Of a stretch of DNA of 64,000 nt, positions 1 to 10,656 are shown piece after piece. This stretch comes from Cladocopium goreaui (taxonomy: Eukaryota; Sar; Dinophyceae; Suessiales; Symbiodiniaceae). Positions within the stretch are counted from its first letter, which is position 1; each line of letters opens with the position of its first letter. The notes beneath the pieces are model-generated. The model searched no databases. It worked only from the letters and a program-made list of their open reading frames with translations, and was not told the origin of the DNA. The stretch is from the NCBI GenBank assembly GCA_947184155.2, contig CAMXCT020001690.1:62001-126000 (forward strand), in the 5' to 3' direction. A program made the position numbers and the translations under genes.

Positions 1-603
1 GACAAATTGACAAAGAAAATCCCAACTGCAAAACAAGGAACTCTTTCTTCTTTCCCTTCCGCATTTCAAACTGGGACTCAAAAACTATACCTAAGCCTCC
101 ATGGTCTGCCCGATTGCTTACTTGGACCCTGACCGGTTAAATGAACTTAACAGCCATCTCACTAATGCGGTACAACAAGCGCCCTTTGCTGTCCCACTCT
201 TTACATTTCACAGGTCCATGCCAGCGATACTCAGTGGGCTTACTGGGGAGGTCCATTTTTGCGCGCCGTCTTTTTTGTTACGTTTTGAGGACCAAAAAAG
301 GGCCCCTTCTTTGTCATATTAAATCATATTGTTTTGCTCCAATTTCCATAGCCTTGAAGCCCTCGAGGCCTGCCTGGAAGCTTGCCTCGAAGCCTGCCCC
401 GAGGTGTTTTGTTCTGATTTCCATGGTCTCGCGATGCTGGAGTTTGAGACTTGCATTGAGGCCTGCCTCTAACTTTGTTTCATCTATAAATTTTGATTTT
501 GCTGCAATTTTCCATACCCTTGAGGCCTCGAGGCTTTCCTTGAGGCCGTCCCTTTGCGCCAGCTGCGGCCTAAAATTCTAGCAAGGCAGCACAGTTGTCA
601 GCT
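1..603. other. No gene recognised; GAGGCCT-rich imperfect repeats
   Basis: No convincing coding sequence. Between about 350 and 560 short variants of CCTCGAGGCCTGCCT and CTTGAGGCC recur, giving a GC-rich patch. At 242-262 the sequence begins ACTGGGGAGG and continues much like the terminal repeat of the elements at 604 and 1783, so it may be the edge of a third, decayed copy in the same orientation. Confidence 0.35.
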
Positions 604-1437
604 ACTGGGGAGGACCACCTTTGGGAGTCCAAATTCTAATACCTTTCCAACCCCAAAAATGGGCATCAAACAAATCGAACAGTTCAGTGACATCATCTTG
701 CGCATGTTGCGGTTTCTTGCGGAGTCGTCTGGAGTCACAAAGTTGGAACTCTTTCAACCCTTTCCCCATTGTAAATGGGGTTTCAGCAGGTGTACCGACT
801 CCGCCCGACTCCGGCAAGACTCCGCAGCTAAAGACATCAAAACTGGCACAAAACTGTGGTAAAATCGAAGTTTTGCATCTCCAGCCTTCTTACGGAATCT
901 GCTGGAGTCATGAAATCGAAACTCTTCCCCCAATGTAAACAAAGGATTCATCCGGTTTTAAATATATACTATTATTCTTTAACCGGATGATACTGAACTC
1001 CGGGCAACATACACAACCCGACCCGCAAAGTTGCCGCGTTAGGAGTCTAGGGGGGCGAAGGGGGGGAGCCCAAAAACAAACAACGCATCAAGAGACCAAA
1101 ACAAAACTGAGCAGCGCAAACGCAAACACAGAAAAAGCATCCCGCCAGCACTGTCGCAGCGGAATCAGCACCTCACCCACGCCATGTTGCGAAAGCCTGC
1201 GACAACAACACCCAAACAATTCCAAACAACATGGTGCTTTGGCAAAGACTGGCGACATGCAGGCGGGGCTAGAGACCTTCAATCAGCAACCGTGTTCCCC
1301 GGAATCCTGCCATTCCGTTACACTTGCAAAAGTATTCAAAGCTGCGCCATTTTTCGCAAAAGGTCACTGCAGCAATCTCATTTTCGGGGCCGTAAACACA
1401 TTGACTTTTTGGACTCCAAAAAGTGGTCCTCCCCAGT
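604..1437. mobile_element. Non-autonomous TIR element, copy 1
   Basis: The left end starts ACTGGGGAGGACCACCTTTG and the right end, read in reverse complement, starts ACTGGGGAGGACCACTTTTT, so the unit is bounded by imperfect ~28 bp terminal inverted repeats. There is no long ORF with recognisable protein sequence, so it resembles a MITE-like passenger needing a transposase in trans. An internal palindrome lies at 949-989. No clear target-site duplication was found at either edge. The unit is repeated almost exactly at 1783-2620. Confidence 0.6.
949..989. repeat. Internal hairpin of TIR element copy 1
   Basis: CATCCGGTT at 949-957 is the reverse complement of AACCGGATG at 981-989. The loop between is AT-rich. 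The same structure is kept in copy 2. Confidence 0.7.
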
Positions 1438-1782
1438 TGCGTTGAAGCTTGCTGCTTGAACAAAACGCAACTTTGATTTACTTGCGTAATGTAAGAGCTT
1501 CGTGTTTCGAGCAGGTCGCAAGGTTCCACACTGCCAAAAATGGGATTGCCACGCGCACCGCTTTTCGCTTTAGACAGGGCCATTTCGAGGCTGTTTTCAA
1601 TTCTATTTTAATAGCAGGCGAGACCAAAAACGGGCGCGCCAAATCCACGCGTTGGAGCGTGTGGCAATCCTGTTTTTGGGGTTGCGACATGACGCTCGGA
1701 ACGCACCCAGCTGCTTTAAAAGTTCGCCAGAAACATGAAACCACAGAAGGCAGGAAGGATGACACAAAGATCCACGTGCTGA
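1438..1782. other. Spacer between the two TIR elements; no gene
   Basis: 345 bp without recognisable coding or RNA features. It separates two near-identical elements and is not itself duplicated in the window. Confidence 0.4.
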
Positions 1783-2620
1783 ACTGGGGAGGACCACCTT
1801 TGGGAGTCCAAATTCTAATACCTTTCCAACCCCAAAAATGGGCATCAAACAAATCGAACAGTTCAGTGACATCATCTTGCGCATGTTGCGGTTTCTTGCG
1901 GAGTCGTCTGGAGTCACAAAGTTGGAACTCTTTCAACCCTTTCCCCATTGTAAATAGGGTTTCAGCAGGTGTACCGACTCCGCCCGACTCCGGCAAGACT
2001 CCGCAGCTAAAGACATCAAAACTGGCACAAAACTGTGGTAAAACGGAAGTTTTGCATCTCCAGCCTTCTTACGGAATCTGCTGGAGTCATGAAATCGAAA
2101 CTCTTCCCCCAATGTAAACAAAGGATTCATCCGGTTTTAAATATATACTATTATTCTTTAACCGGATGATACTGAACTCCGGGCAACATACACAACCCGA
2201 CCCGCAAAGTTGCCGCGTTAGGAGTCTAGGGGGGCGAAGGGGGGGGAGCCCAAAAACAAACAACGCATCAAGAGACCAAAACAAAACTGAGCAGTGCGCA
2301 AACGCAAACACAGAAAAAACATCCCGCCAGGACAATGTCGCAGCGGAATCAGCACCTCACCCACGCCATGTGCGAAAGCCTGCGACAACAACACCCAAAC
2401 AATTCCAAACAACATGGTGCTTTGGCAAAGACTGGCGACATGCAGGCGGGGCTAGAGACCTTCAATCAGCAACCGTGTTCCCCGGAATCCTGCCATTCCG
2501 TTACACTTGCAAAAGTATTTAAAGCTGCGTCATTTTTCGCAAAAGGTCACTGCAGCAATCTCATTTTCGGGGCCGTAAACACATTGGCTTTTTGGACTCC
2601 AAAAAGTGGTCCTTCCCAGT
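1783..2620. mobile_element. Non-autonomous TIR element, copy 2
   Basis: Nearly identical to 604-1437 over its whole length, with the same ACTGGGGAGG left end and the matching inverted right end finishing at 2620. Scattered single-base differences and small indels separate the copies. The offset between copies is about 1.18 kb. Confidence 0.6.
2128..2168. repeat. Internal hairpin of TIR element copy 2
   Basis: CATCCGGTT at 2128-2136 pairs with AACCGGATG at 2160-2168, as in copy 1. Confidence 0.7.
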
Positions 2621-3274
2621 ACTTCAAGTTCATCCTTGTTGGGACTTCAGTAATAGTATTATATAGTTTCGAGTCCCCGTGAGCCTCGCTGTGTCCTTGT
2701 GCCAATAGGTTTCCCGTCCGAGGCGTGGCCTCGGCCAGGCCTCGCCGAGCCTCGAAGCGCCTCGATTGCAGGCTTTGGACTCTTTCATCAACATATTAGA
2801 AGGGAAAGATTGTCATCACGAAGACAAGCAAGGAAAAGAGGCTTCTTTTGGGTTCGTTTTTAGCACCTGGAACTGATATGATTTTTGGAGTTGGAGTTGG
2901 GGCCTCCCTTGTTTGAGGCCCTTGTTGCCAACTCGGTGTTGGTTTGTGTGACGTTGATGCGTTTCGCGCAGCTGAAGAAGGTGCTTGGGTGGGCTTAAAA
3001 CCGGACCTCCAAGGAGGCACCGGATTCAACCTGTTGAGGGCCCAGTTTTGGACCCCCGTGCAAAGGAAACGTGTTTACAATGACAGAACGTTGCGGAGGT
3101 CTGAAAAAAGGACCGTCAGACAGTTCAAAACATGGAGCCGTTTTGCTGGTGCCTGACCAGCATTTGTTCAGTGTGGAAACAGCTGCGCTGGCTAACTGTG
3201 CATGCCTGTTCAACGGCTCTGATTGAATTTGTAGAGACGAAAAACCCTGCTGTTGCGCCAGTAGTGACCCCACT
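2621..3274. other. No gene recognised; GAGCCTCG-rich patch
   Basis: No supported ORF. Around 2675-2770 variants of GAGGCCTCG and GCCTCGAAGCG are clustered, similar in flavour to the repeats at 350-560. Confidence 0.3.
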
Positions 3275-3580
3275 GTGACCTCCATAGGCTCCATGGCTGA
3301 CGGCGCGCATGATTTGGCAGCTGCGACCTCTATGGGCTCTATGGCTGACGGTGCAGCTGTGACCTCCTCCGTGGCTGCGCCTGTGATCTCTACTACTATG
3401 ACTGACGTGCTGGGCGACCTTAAGCGGAGAAGGCAGGAGTTGAAAGCTTCGCTGAAAGACGTCAGCAAAACGCTGAAAAGCGAAAGCAAAAAGCAGAAGA
3501 GACTCATCGCCAAAGCTGGGCGATTGAGCAAAGAGGACTTGTTTTTTTTGATGGCACGCCAAACTCAGGCGAGTGTGTAG
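3275..3580 (+). CDS. Small coiled-coil protein, hypothetical
   Basis: The frame gives about 101 residues and ends in TAG at 3578-3580. The first codon is GTG, so the true start is unclear: the first ATG is at 3293, and the frame is also open further upstream. The N-terminal third has an internal repeat in which TSIGSMADGA is followed by TSMGSMADGA. From about residue 45 a strongly charged helix follows (LKRRRQELKASLKDVSKTLK and onward), rich in Lys, Arg, Glu and Leu and ending with a RLSKEDLFFLM-like segment, so a coiled coil is likely. No catalytic motif is seen. It could be an exon or a fragment of a dinoflagellate repeat-family protein. It is isolated, with no recognisable gene within several kilobases. 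Confidence 0.4.
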   Translation: MTSIGSMADGAHDLAAATSMGSMADGAAVTSSVAAPVISTTMTDVLGDLKRRRQELKASLKDVSKTLKSESKKQKRLIAKAGRLSKEDLFFLMARQTQASV

Positions 3581-4311
3581 TCTTTTCAACCTTGGCTACA
3601 TTGTAGTTTCTTCACTGGGTCGCCAGTTAGTGCGCACCGCTGGGGAACAGCAAAGCTTTGGTTTTCTTCACCTTAGCGCCGGTTAGTGCGCATGACAAAA
3701 GGTGTTAATGACTTTCAAGGTTGCATCAATGAACAGCAGCATCTGTGTTTGAAGGCTCGATGTTCAACCTGTTGTATGACATAGTGTTTAGATGAGTAAC
3801 TGACGTTCTGCAATGCGACGATGTTTAAGCTGCTTTTTTGCGAGGAACATCCCGCCCCATGAAGCGACCAGGATTCACTTCACAACGGAGGCCTGGCTTA
3901 CTTCCTCCAGAAGCATTTCTAGTTTTGAGTGTTGTAAAGTTTTAGCGGGTCGGTAACGCTTGTCTGCTGTGCACGGACTCACTACTCTGATGTGGTCATT
4001 TGCTTGTCCTCGTTTCCCTTTATTTACTTATTTCCTCCTCTTCTCACGTGGAACAAAGCAAAACATCATTGGAGATTGTGCAAATGATGATTTTTTATTT
4101 CGGGCAGTTTCGACCTTCATCTTTTGAGGGCTGAAGATGCCCTTGTGTGCCGGTGTCAATCAGATGCGCGGGCCAGCAGTGCAACTACTTTTGCAGCCAC
4201 TTGGCAGGGAGATACCATTGAAGAGTGGCCCATTTTCACCGACATGTTGTCTTATTTGCCCGACGTTTGCATCAACGCTGAAATTGTGGTAGTAATGTGT
4301 GGGGTGACATA
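3581..4311. other. No gene recognised
   Basis: About 730 bp with no supported ORF, repeat array or RNA gene. The phrase GTTAGTGCGCA occurs twice near 3625 and 3683. Confidence 0.3.
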
Positions 4312-4480
4312 ACACAAAATGCTTCTTGTGACATGTCCATGTGCATTTTGACTGCGCAGGCTCGCACAAAATGCTTGCCTTGGAATACGGGTCCGGCATT
4401 TTCCCTGCAAATTTCCACACGAAATGCCTCTTATCACATGTCCATGTGCATTTCGCCTGCGCGGGCTCGCGCAAAACGCT
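4312..4480 (+). repeat. Two-copy 62 bp direct repeat
   Basis: The segment at about 4313-4374 (containing CATGTCCATGTGCATTTTG) recurs at about 4419-4480 with roughly ten substitutions. The two are separated by about 44 bp of unrelated sequence. No coding function is evident. Confidence 0.55.
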
Positions 4481-5504
4481 GGGGGACGTTTGCAGTTGAC
4501 TTGTCAATAGCGGTTTATAGATAGGTTAAGCGTTGCGCTTGACCATTTGGACTTTGGTTTGGAGACCCGGCAGGCTTTCTGAAACAGAGTGTGCCACCCT
4601 GTCTGATTTCCCGCTCTTTGTTGGGACCTAGCACGTGACGCTTAGATCGGCTTGAACACAGCGATCATCCATGAAGCTGGCGTGAAACTATCGCGTTTCC
4701 GTCTTGTATTTTAAATGTCAGATGTTCAGTTGGAGATGTTCCAACCTTGTGAGCTGATTCACAAACATGAATGCACCAACTGTCAGTTTAAACAAACGTG
4801 CAACGATCAATGAATGTTGCTTGTCATTTAACATGTGTAATGCAAACGGGGTCACTCATTTCTTTTTCTCAAGAAATGTTTGGATTCAAGTGGGTTTTGT
4901 GTCACCGTGCCAGTGTGATCCAGCTTGGAACAATTTAAGATTTTCCCCATGCTTTGACAGGAAAAAGAAAACTGAATGTGCAAGTGTGTTTCAGCTTCAA
5001 CTTGTCGACGGCAGTTTTTCACATGTCCGCATGTCACATGTTATTTTTGGTTTTATTTTCACATGCGTTTTTTTCTGCGCGTAACTTGGAAGGATGACTT
5101 CTAGACTTGGCGTCTTAGCCGGTAACTTATATATATATATATATAGGTTTGTCTGAAAATGAGTAATTTACGTCATTTTCAACATGACATGAAATGTCAC
5201 CACCGGATGAGCGGAATTCGTTTTTTGTTTCATGGCTTATTCACCACGAGAACAATTTTTTTCAAACCAACCAACTCAAAACAAATCAGTTTGAGTGAGT
5301 TCGTTTGTTTTGTTTGTAAGAAGCAGTCACAACATGTGACATCTTTGTTTTGCTTCAAGGGAAGCAACCATGTGATTTCGGTTTTGCTGGTTGTTTACGA
5401 CGTTTTTGACGGGGAGACGTTGTAGTAAGGTGTAACTCGTTGTTTCGCGGTAAGTAGACTGCACGCACGCGAGCATAAAGATCCTTATTTGGGATTCTAC
5501 ATAT
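4481..5504. other. No gene recognised; (TA)n microsatellite
   Basis: No supported gene. A run of about nine TA dinucleotides lies at 5128-5145. The surrounding sequence is AT-rich with scattered CACATG and ACATGTGA words. Confidence 0.35.
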
Positions 5505-5790
5505 TTGCAGCCTGCTACCGCAAAAACGTCAAAAATATCCAGTTTGCAGCTGTCACATTTTCACCTGGGAGCCTGCCACCGCAAAAAAAAATCTAAAAAG
5601 GTTCAGTTTTCAACTGCCGCACTCACCTGGGAGCCTGCCACCGCAAAAACGTCAATAATATCGAGTTTGCAGCTGTCACATTTTCACCTGGGAGCCTGCC
5701 ACCGGAAAAAAAATAACAGGAAAAATCAACTTGCAGCTGTCGCATTCTCACCTGGAAGTAAACCAACAAAAAATTCCCAGTTTCCTGAAA
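5505..5790 (+). repeat. Minisatellite array, plus-facing arm
   Basis: About four units of roughly 60 bp, each built on GGGAGCCTGCCACCGCAAAA followed by a GTCAAAAATATCCAGTTTGCAGC-like block. The same units occur in reverse orientation at 5920-7110. The array can be read as long frames giving GACHRKKK-type repeats, but this follows from the repeat sequence and is not taken as evidence for a gene. Confidence 0.7.
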
Positions 5791-5812
5791 TCTGGTAGAT
5801 GAACTTTTGTCG

Positions 5813-5891
5813 AGGTGGGATAGAATAAGGTTTTTTTTAAATCATATCAATCTTCCTTTGTGTGAAAAAAAAGTTCTAATCTATCCCACCT
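5813..5891. repeat. Hairpin centre of the inverted minisatellite
   Basis: AGGTGGGATAGA at 5813-5824 is the exact reverse complement of TCTATCCCACCT at 5880-5891. It lies between the two opposite-facing arrays, so the whole locus is a fold-back structure. Confidence 0.75.
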
Positions 5892-5919
5892 TCTGTTTTG
5901 CAATCTGGATTTGACATTT

Positions 5920-7110
5920 TTTTGATGGCAGGCCCCCAGATGATACACTTGCAAGCTGCACATTTGTTCATTTTTTGTGGTGGCAGACTCCCAGATGACT
6001 GTGGTAGTTGAAAGTTGAAAGCTAACCTTCTTTACTTTTTTTTTGGCGGTGGCAGGCCCCCAGGCGAAAATGTGACAGCTGCAAACTGGATATTCTTGAC
6101 GTTTAGGCGGTGGCAGGCTCCCAGATGAGAATGCGACACTTGCAAGCTGCACATTTGTTCCCTTTTTCGGGTGGCAGGCGCCCAGATGAGCGTGACAGTT
6201 GCAAACTGAAATTTCTTGACCTTTTTTTTTTGCGGTGGCAGGCTCCCAAGTGAAAATGTGACAGCTGCAAGCTGGATATTCTTGATTTTTTTGCGGTGGC
6301 AGGCTCCCAGCTGAACCTTCTTGACCTTTCTTTTGCGGTGGCAGGCTCCCAAGCGAAAATGTGACAGCTGCAAGCTGGATATGCTTGACGTTTTTGCGGT
6401 GGCAGGCTCCCAGATGAGCGTGGCAGTTAAAAACTAAACCTTCTTTACCTTTTTTTGCGGTGGCAAGCTCCCAGGTGAAAATGTGACAGCTGCAAGCTGG
6501 ATATTCTTGACGTTTTTGCGGTGGCAGGCTCCCAGATAAGTGTGGCGGTTGAAAGCTGAACCTTCTTTGCTTTTTTTTTGGCGGTGGCAGGCTCCCAGGT
6601 GAAAATGTGACAGCTGCAAGCTGCCTATTCTTGACGTTTTTGCGGTGGCAGGCTCCCAGATGAGTGTGGCAGTTGAAAACTAAACCTTCTTTACTTTTTT
6701 TTTCGGTGGCAGGCTCCCAGGTGAAAATGTGACAGCTGCAAGCTGCCTATTCTTGACGGTTTTGCGGTGGCAGGCCCCTAGATGAGTGTGGCAGTTGAAA
6801 ACAAAACCTTCTTTACCTTTTTTTTGCGGTGGCAGGCTCCCAGGTGAAAATGTGACAGCTGCAAGCTGGATATTCTTGACGTTTTTGCGGTGGCAGGCTC
6901 CCAGATGAAAATGCGACACTTGCAAGCTACACCTTCTGTGGTTTTTTGCGGTGGCAGGTTCCCAGATGAGTGCGTCAGTTGAAAGCTGAACCTTCTTAAC
7001 CTTTTTTTTTGCGGGGGCAGACTCCCAGGTGAAAATGTGCATTTTTGCGGTGGCAGGCCCCCAGATGAGTGCAGCAGTTGAAAGCTGGACTTTTTTTTTC
7101 CCCCGGCGAC
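5920..7110 (-). repeat. Minisatellite array, minus-facing arm
   Basis: About 18 half-units of roughly 60 bp, each containing GCGGTGGCAGGCTCCCAG or a close variant. Two half-unit types alternate: one continues GTGAAAATGTGACAGCTGCA, the other GATGAGTGTGGCAGTTGAAA. The higher-order period is therefore about 120-125 bp. Minus-strand frames through the array stay open for 100-165 codons, but the repeated peptides are low-complexity and shift frame between units, so I do not call genes. Confidence 0.7.
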
Positions 7111-7269
7111 AGGTTGTAACATTCGCTTCGGGGTCCTGGTATGAGGTTGTGGTATGAGGCAGGCCCTTGCGTAGCAACGTAGTGCGTATAGAGTTGTTTC
7201 TTCTACCAAAACAAGTTCCTGTTGCTGCAGCTGCGATAATGTCTAACCTGATCTGTTCTTGTTGTTTCT

Positions 7270-7394
7270 GGCAAGCAGAACTGGCGATGAGGGATGAATT
7301 TAACGTTGGGCTAAGGTGCTTAAACGTTCAAGATACCACAAAAGGTTTTGGTTCATTTTGACAGCAGAACGGTGGTCATGGAAGTCCAAAACAT

Positions 7395-7425
<31 letters not shown>

Positions 7426-7915
7426 TGGACGCAAGGGTTGCGATGCAGCTTTTGGCGTGAGCCTCAAATTTTGTGGAAGAAGTGGGCCGTTTTTGGCAAG
7501 CAGAACTGGCGATGAGGGATGAATTTAACGTTGGGCTAAGGTGCTTAAACGTTCAAGATGCCACAACAGGTTTTTCTTCATTTTGACAGCAGAACGGTGG
7601 TCATGGAAGTCCAATACATCTAAGGAGCGTGTAACAACTCACCTGCCGAATGGACGCCAGGGTTGCGATGCAGCTTTTGGCGTGAGCCTCAAATTTTTGT
7701 GGAAGAAGTGGGCCGTTTTTGGCAAGCAGAACTGGCGATGAGGGATGAATTTAACGTTGGGCTAAGGTGCTTAAATGTTCCAGATGCCACAACAGGTTTT
7801 TCTTCATTTTGACAGCAGAACGGTGGTCATGGAAGTCCAATACATCTAAGGAGCGTGTAACAACTCACCTGCCGAATGGACGCCAGGGTTGCGATGCAGC
7901 TTTTGGCGTGCGCCT
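7270..7915 (+). repeat. Three tandem ~226 bp units
   Basis: Units begin at 7270, 7495 and 7721 with GGCAAGCAGAACTGGCGATG. The second and third are nearly identical, the first slightly diverged. The third breaks off after GCTTTTGGCGTGCGCCTGAG. Each unit has a short open frame (about 66 codons), but this is not supported as a gene. Confidence 0.75.
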
Positions 7916-8757
7916 GAGCGAACCAGTTTATACATCTGAGTTTGCATGTCTCTTCATGATTGCGTAGTACGACGCGCGTTTGTGGAAGGCCCAGTACTGT
8001 TTGTTGGCAGGTGCAGCTGCTTAGTTGAAAGAAAAGCCGCAGGGGATCCCCTTGAACCCCTGCAGTCAATGTTGACATGCCGCGGACTTTTCAGAATAAA
8101 TGTTTGATGTCTATCGAGGAGACCTCCCAGAATGAAAGCCTTTCATGTCTATTGATGTCTGTTCGATCGGTATTCAAACATTGACAAATTTCAACATTGA
8201 CCGCAGGGGTCGCAGGGGATTGGGTGTGGTCACATTTTTCTAGGGGTCTCTAGCAAACGAAATGAGAACGCAGAAATAGATAAGATGGGACGGAATTAAT
8301 TACATTAGCAGAAAAAGCGACTAGAAGAATGTAGACGTAGCTGACACAGCATGCTGTGGTGAATTGTGGCCCCTGATACCGTCAGTGCGCACGATGCTTC
8401 AGTACAGATCTTACGTCGATTTCGTGCAGAGCACAGCTGCCCACACCACAAGATTAAAAGGCGTGCTGTGTGCCGTCATGCTTTTGGGTTCTCTGGCCCA
8501 CCTTGCTTTTGTCACTTTAACGCTGACTGCAGGGGTTGCAGGGGACTTGGACTGGCCCAGATGTTATCATTGTACTGAGGAGCTGGAATGAAACATTTCG
8601 CCTGCAGCCATCCTGTGAAGGCTCCACCGACCTTTGCATGCTCTTCGAGAATATCCTTCACTATTTCCGATTGGCTACATTGTCTTTGCCGTGATGGGGC
8701 CATTTTTGGAATCGAAATATAGGCCCTATTTAGGGGTTCATGGTTTGTTCTGTGATA
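7916..8757. other. No gene; short GACTGCAGGGGTT motif repeated
   Basis: No supported ORF. A phrase resembling AACATTGACCGCAGGGGT and GCAGGGGAT occurs near 8194-8222 and again near 8524-8552, and once in reverse complement near 8038-8075, so part of the region could fold back. Confidence 0.35.
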
Positions 8758-10655
8758 GTATCTTCAGCGGGGGTGTGCCACTCAGTGCATTGGAGGATCT
8801 TCTCAAGCGCGCAAAGCTGCGCCACACGGTTTGTTTGGTTCATTTTTTGCGGGGGTGCCTTAGCAGATGTAGGAAATAGGCTTTGGTGCCCCCGCCTTGT
8901 CAGGCGCCGTGCCTTTGGTGTCGGAGCGGCGCGGTGCTTTCAGGACTGTTTCAACAAAAATGCCACGGAACTTTTTGGAACCATCCGGATTACTTGAGAC
9001 TTGCATCCCTACTTGTGCTTTTTTGGCCATGTGCAGTTTTTGCCTCAAGAGCAGCATCCCTACTTGTGCTTTTCCATTTGGTGGCTTGGAGGCCTTGGAT
9101 GAACATGCCGCGAATGCCAAATGGCATTCAACACACAGTTGGTTTTTCCAATGGCTTCGGCAGCGGCAAGAGAAAGCGGCAAAGCCGCAGACTTTTCCCC
9201 GTTGGGCTGACATTGCCATGGTTGGAGAAGGTCCGTGCGGCCTACTTGATGTCTGGCTGCGACCTTGCAATCACTTTGTTTGCCGCCCCAAAATTCAGTG
9301 GCTTACGCCCAGAGGACGCTGACTACCCCACGCTGGACTTAGTGGAGGAAATAGCGGTCTCTGTGCCTCTTGATGCGAGTATCCGCGCCCGAGTTCGCAA
9401 GGCGGTGGCTGAAGTTTTGTTGGTCAAAGAGATTGAAAAGCTTAATCTTCGAGGAGGGGTCAAGCTTTGGCGGCTGTGTACGCCATGTACGAACATATTT
9501 GAGAAGGAGGAGCCGTCCATGTGTTCCGCTGCGTTGGCTATCGTGCCGAGAAAATCGCATGGGGTGCAGCCTTTTCGCAAGATCGCTGGGCGTTATCTTC
9601 GTCGAGCATCCGGTTCTGCAACCATGAAATTGAAAAGGGCAAGGTTGGGCCCCAAATCTGGGGCCGCTGAAGCGGACCCCAAACTGGATCTTTTCTTATG
9701 TATGGGAACTAAACTGGGGTAATTCTATGGGGGGCCAGGAAAGTGGGGGTCGTTTTCCCGTTGTGCAAGCGTGGCAAATTTTTGGCAAGGTTTGGCAAAA
9801 CTTTGCAAACGCAGAACTACACTGGACCGACCGCTTTCCTTTTGTTGAACTTAGACGAGACTTGCATGCGCTTTCCAGAGAAACCGCGCGTGGGACTGGT
9901 AGCGTCCAAAGCTCGTGGTTGGACTTCCCATGCAGGGGGAAAGCTTCTGAGACGCGGCAGCGCAACATTCGTTGCTGTGCTTTGTGAAAATGAAGCCGTG
10001 CAAAAGTGCTTGCCTTCCTTTGTGCTTTGCAACAAGCACTTGTGCCCCAAAAATCTTTACGAAGACTTACTTGCTGCAGCTCCACCTTCCTTATGTATAT
10101 GGAGATTAGCTTCGTCGTGGAACACATCTGTTGTCATGTGTGAAATTTTGGAGGTGCTAGCAGCTGCTTTGGGGCCTTGGCAGCAGTTCTGCCAGCCAAC
10201 TCTGACCATGGACCTGGCTCCGTGCCATCACGCAGTCCGTGCTGCAAAAGGCACGAAGCCTGCAACTCTTTATAGCTTGCGTGCCAACTGGTCTCACTCC
10301 TCAACTTCAGGTGGCAGATGTCTTTTGTTTCAGAGCCTTCAAGGCTTTTTTTGCTGGTGAAATTCAAAAGCTGCGGGCCGAGGGTCACGAAGTGACCAAA
10401 GCCTTGTTTTTCCAGATTTTTTTCAAAGTGCCTGCTTGGCTGCAGGCACGTTCTTGGGCTAAAGCCTTTCAAGCCATTTGTGCACTTGATGGAAATATCA
10501 ATCTTTTGACCAAGGACCTTCAAGCACTGGGCTTAGACCCGACAGTGCAGGACAGTTTGCCGACGCAATCCCAGATAGCCTCTCTCTGGCCGAGACAACG
10601 CTGTACAAGCAAAACATATTCCCTGCTGTTCACTCGTAATTTGGAGTGAAGATAC
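8758..10655 (+). mobile_element. DDE (pogo-like) DNA transposon, tandem copy 1
   Basis: The unit starts GTATCTTCAGCGGGGG at 8758 and ends TGAAGATAC at 10655, giving 9 bp perfect inverted termini. It carries a degenerate transposase reading frame. Copy 2 follows after a single base. The unit contains a short internal duplication (CATCCCTACTTGTGCTTTT near 9003 and 9055) that is absent from copy 2. Confidence 0.6.
8883..10649 (+). pseudogene. DDE_1-superfamily transposase, frameshifted
   Basis: Pieces in different frames together resemble pogo/Tigger-type transposases. An N-terminal helical region (about 9090-9470) precedes the catalytic part. Near 9850 the frame reads LNLDETC, the usual setting of the first catalytic Asp. 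Near 10205 it reads LTMDLAPCH, matching the second Asp motif. Near 10290 another frame reads VPTGLTPQLQVADVF, matching the third (normally an LQPLD-like motif). The frame changes near 10240, between the second and third motifs, and an earlier break lies between the N-terminal and catalytic parts. The product would cut and paste the element, but this copy cannot make a full protein. The DDD motif set is clear; subfamily assignment is not. Confidence 0.6.
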
Positions 10656-10656
10656 A

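Noticed and set aside
5813-7110. CRISPR-like array
   Set aside because: Units are contiguous with no unique spacers, and the sequence is eukaryotic in character.
5505-7209. Long frames through the minisatellite giving GACHRKKK-type repeat proteins
   Set aside because: The frames follow the repeat and break at unit indels on both strands; there is no non-repeat protein sequence attached.
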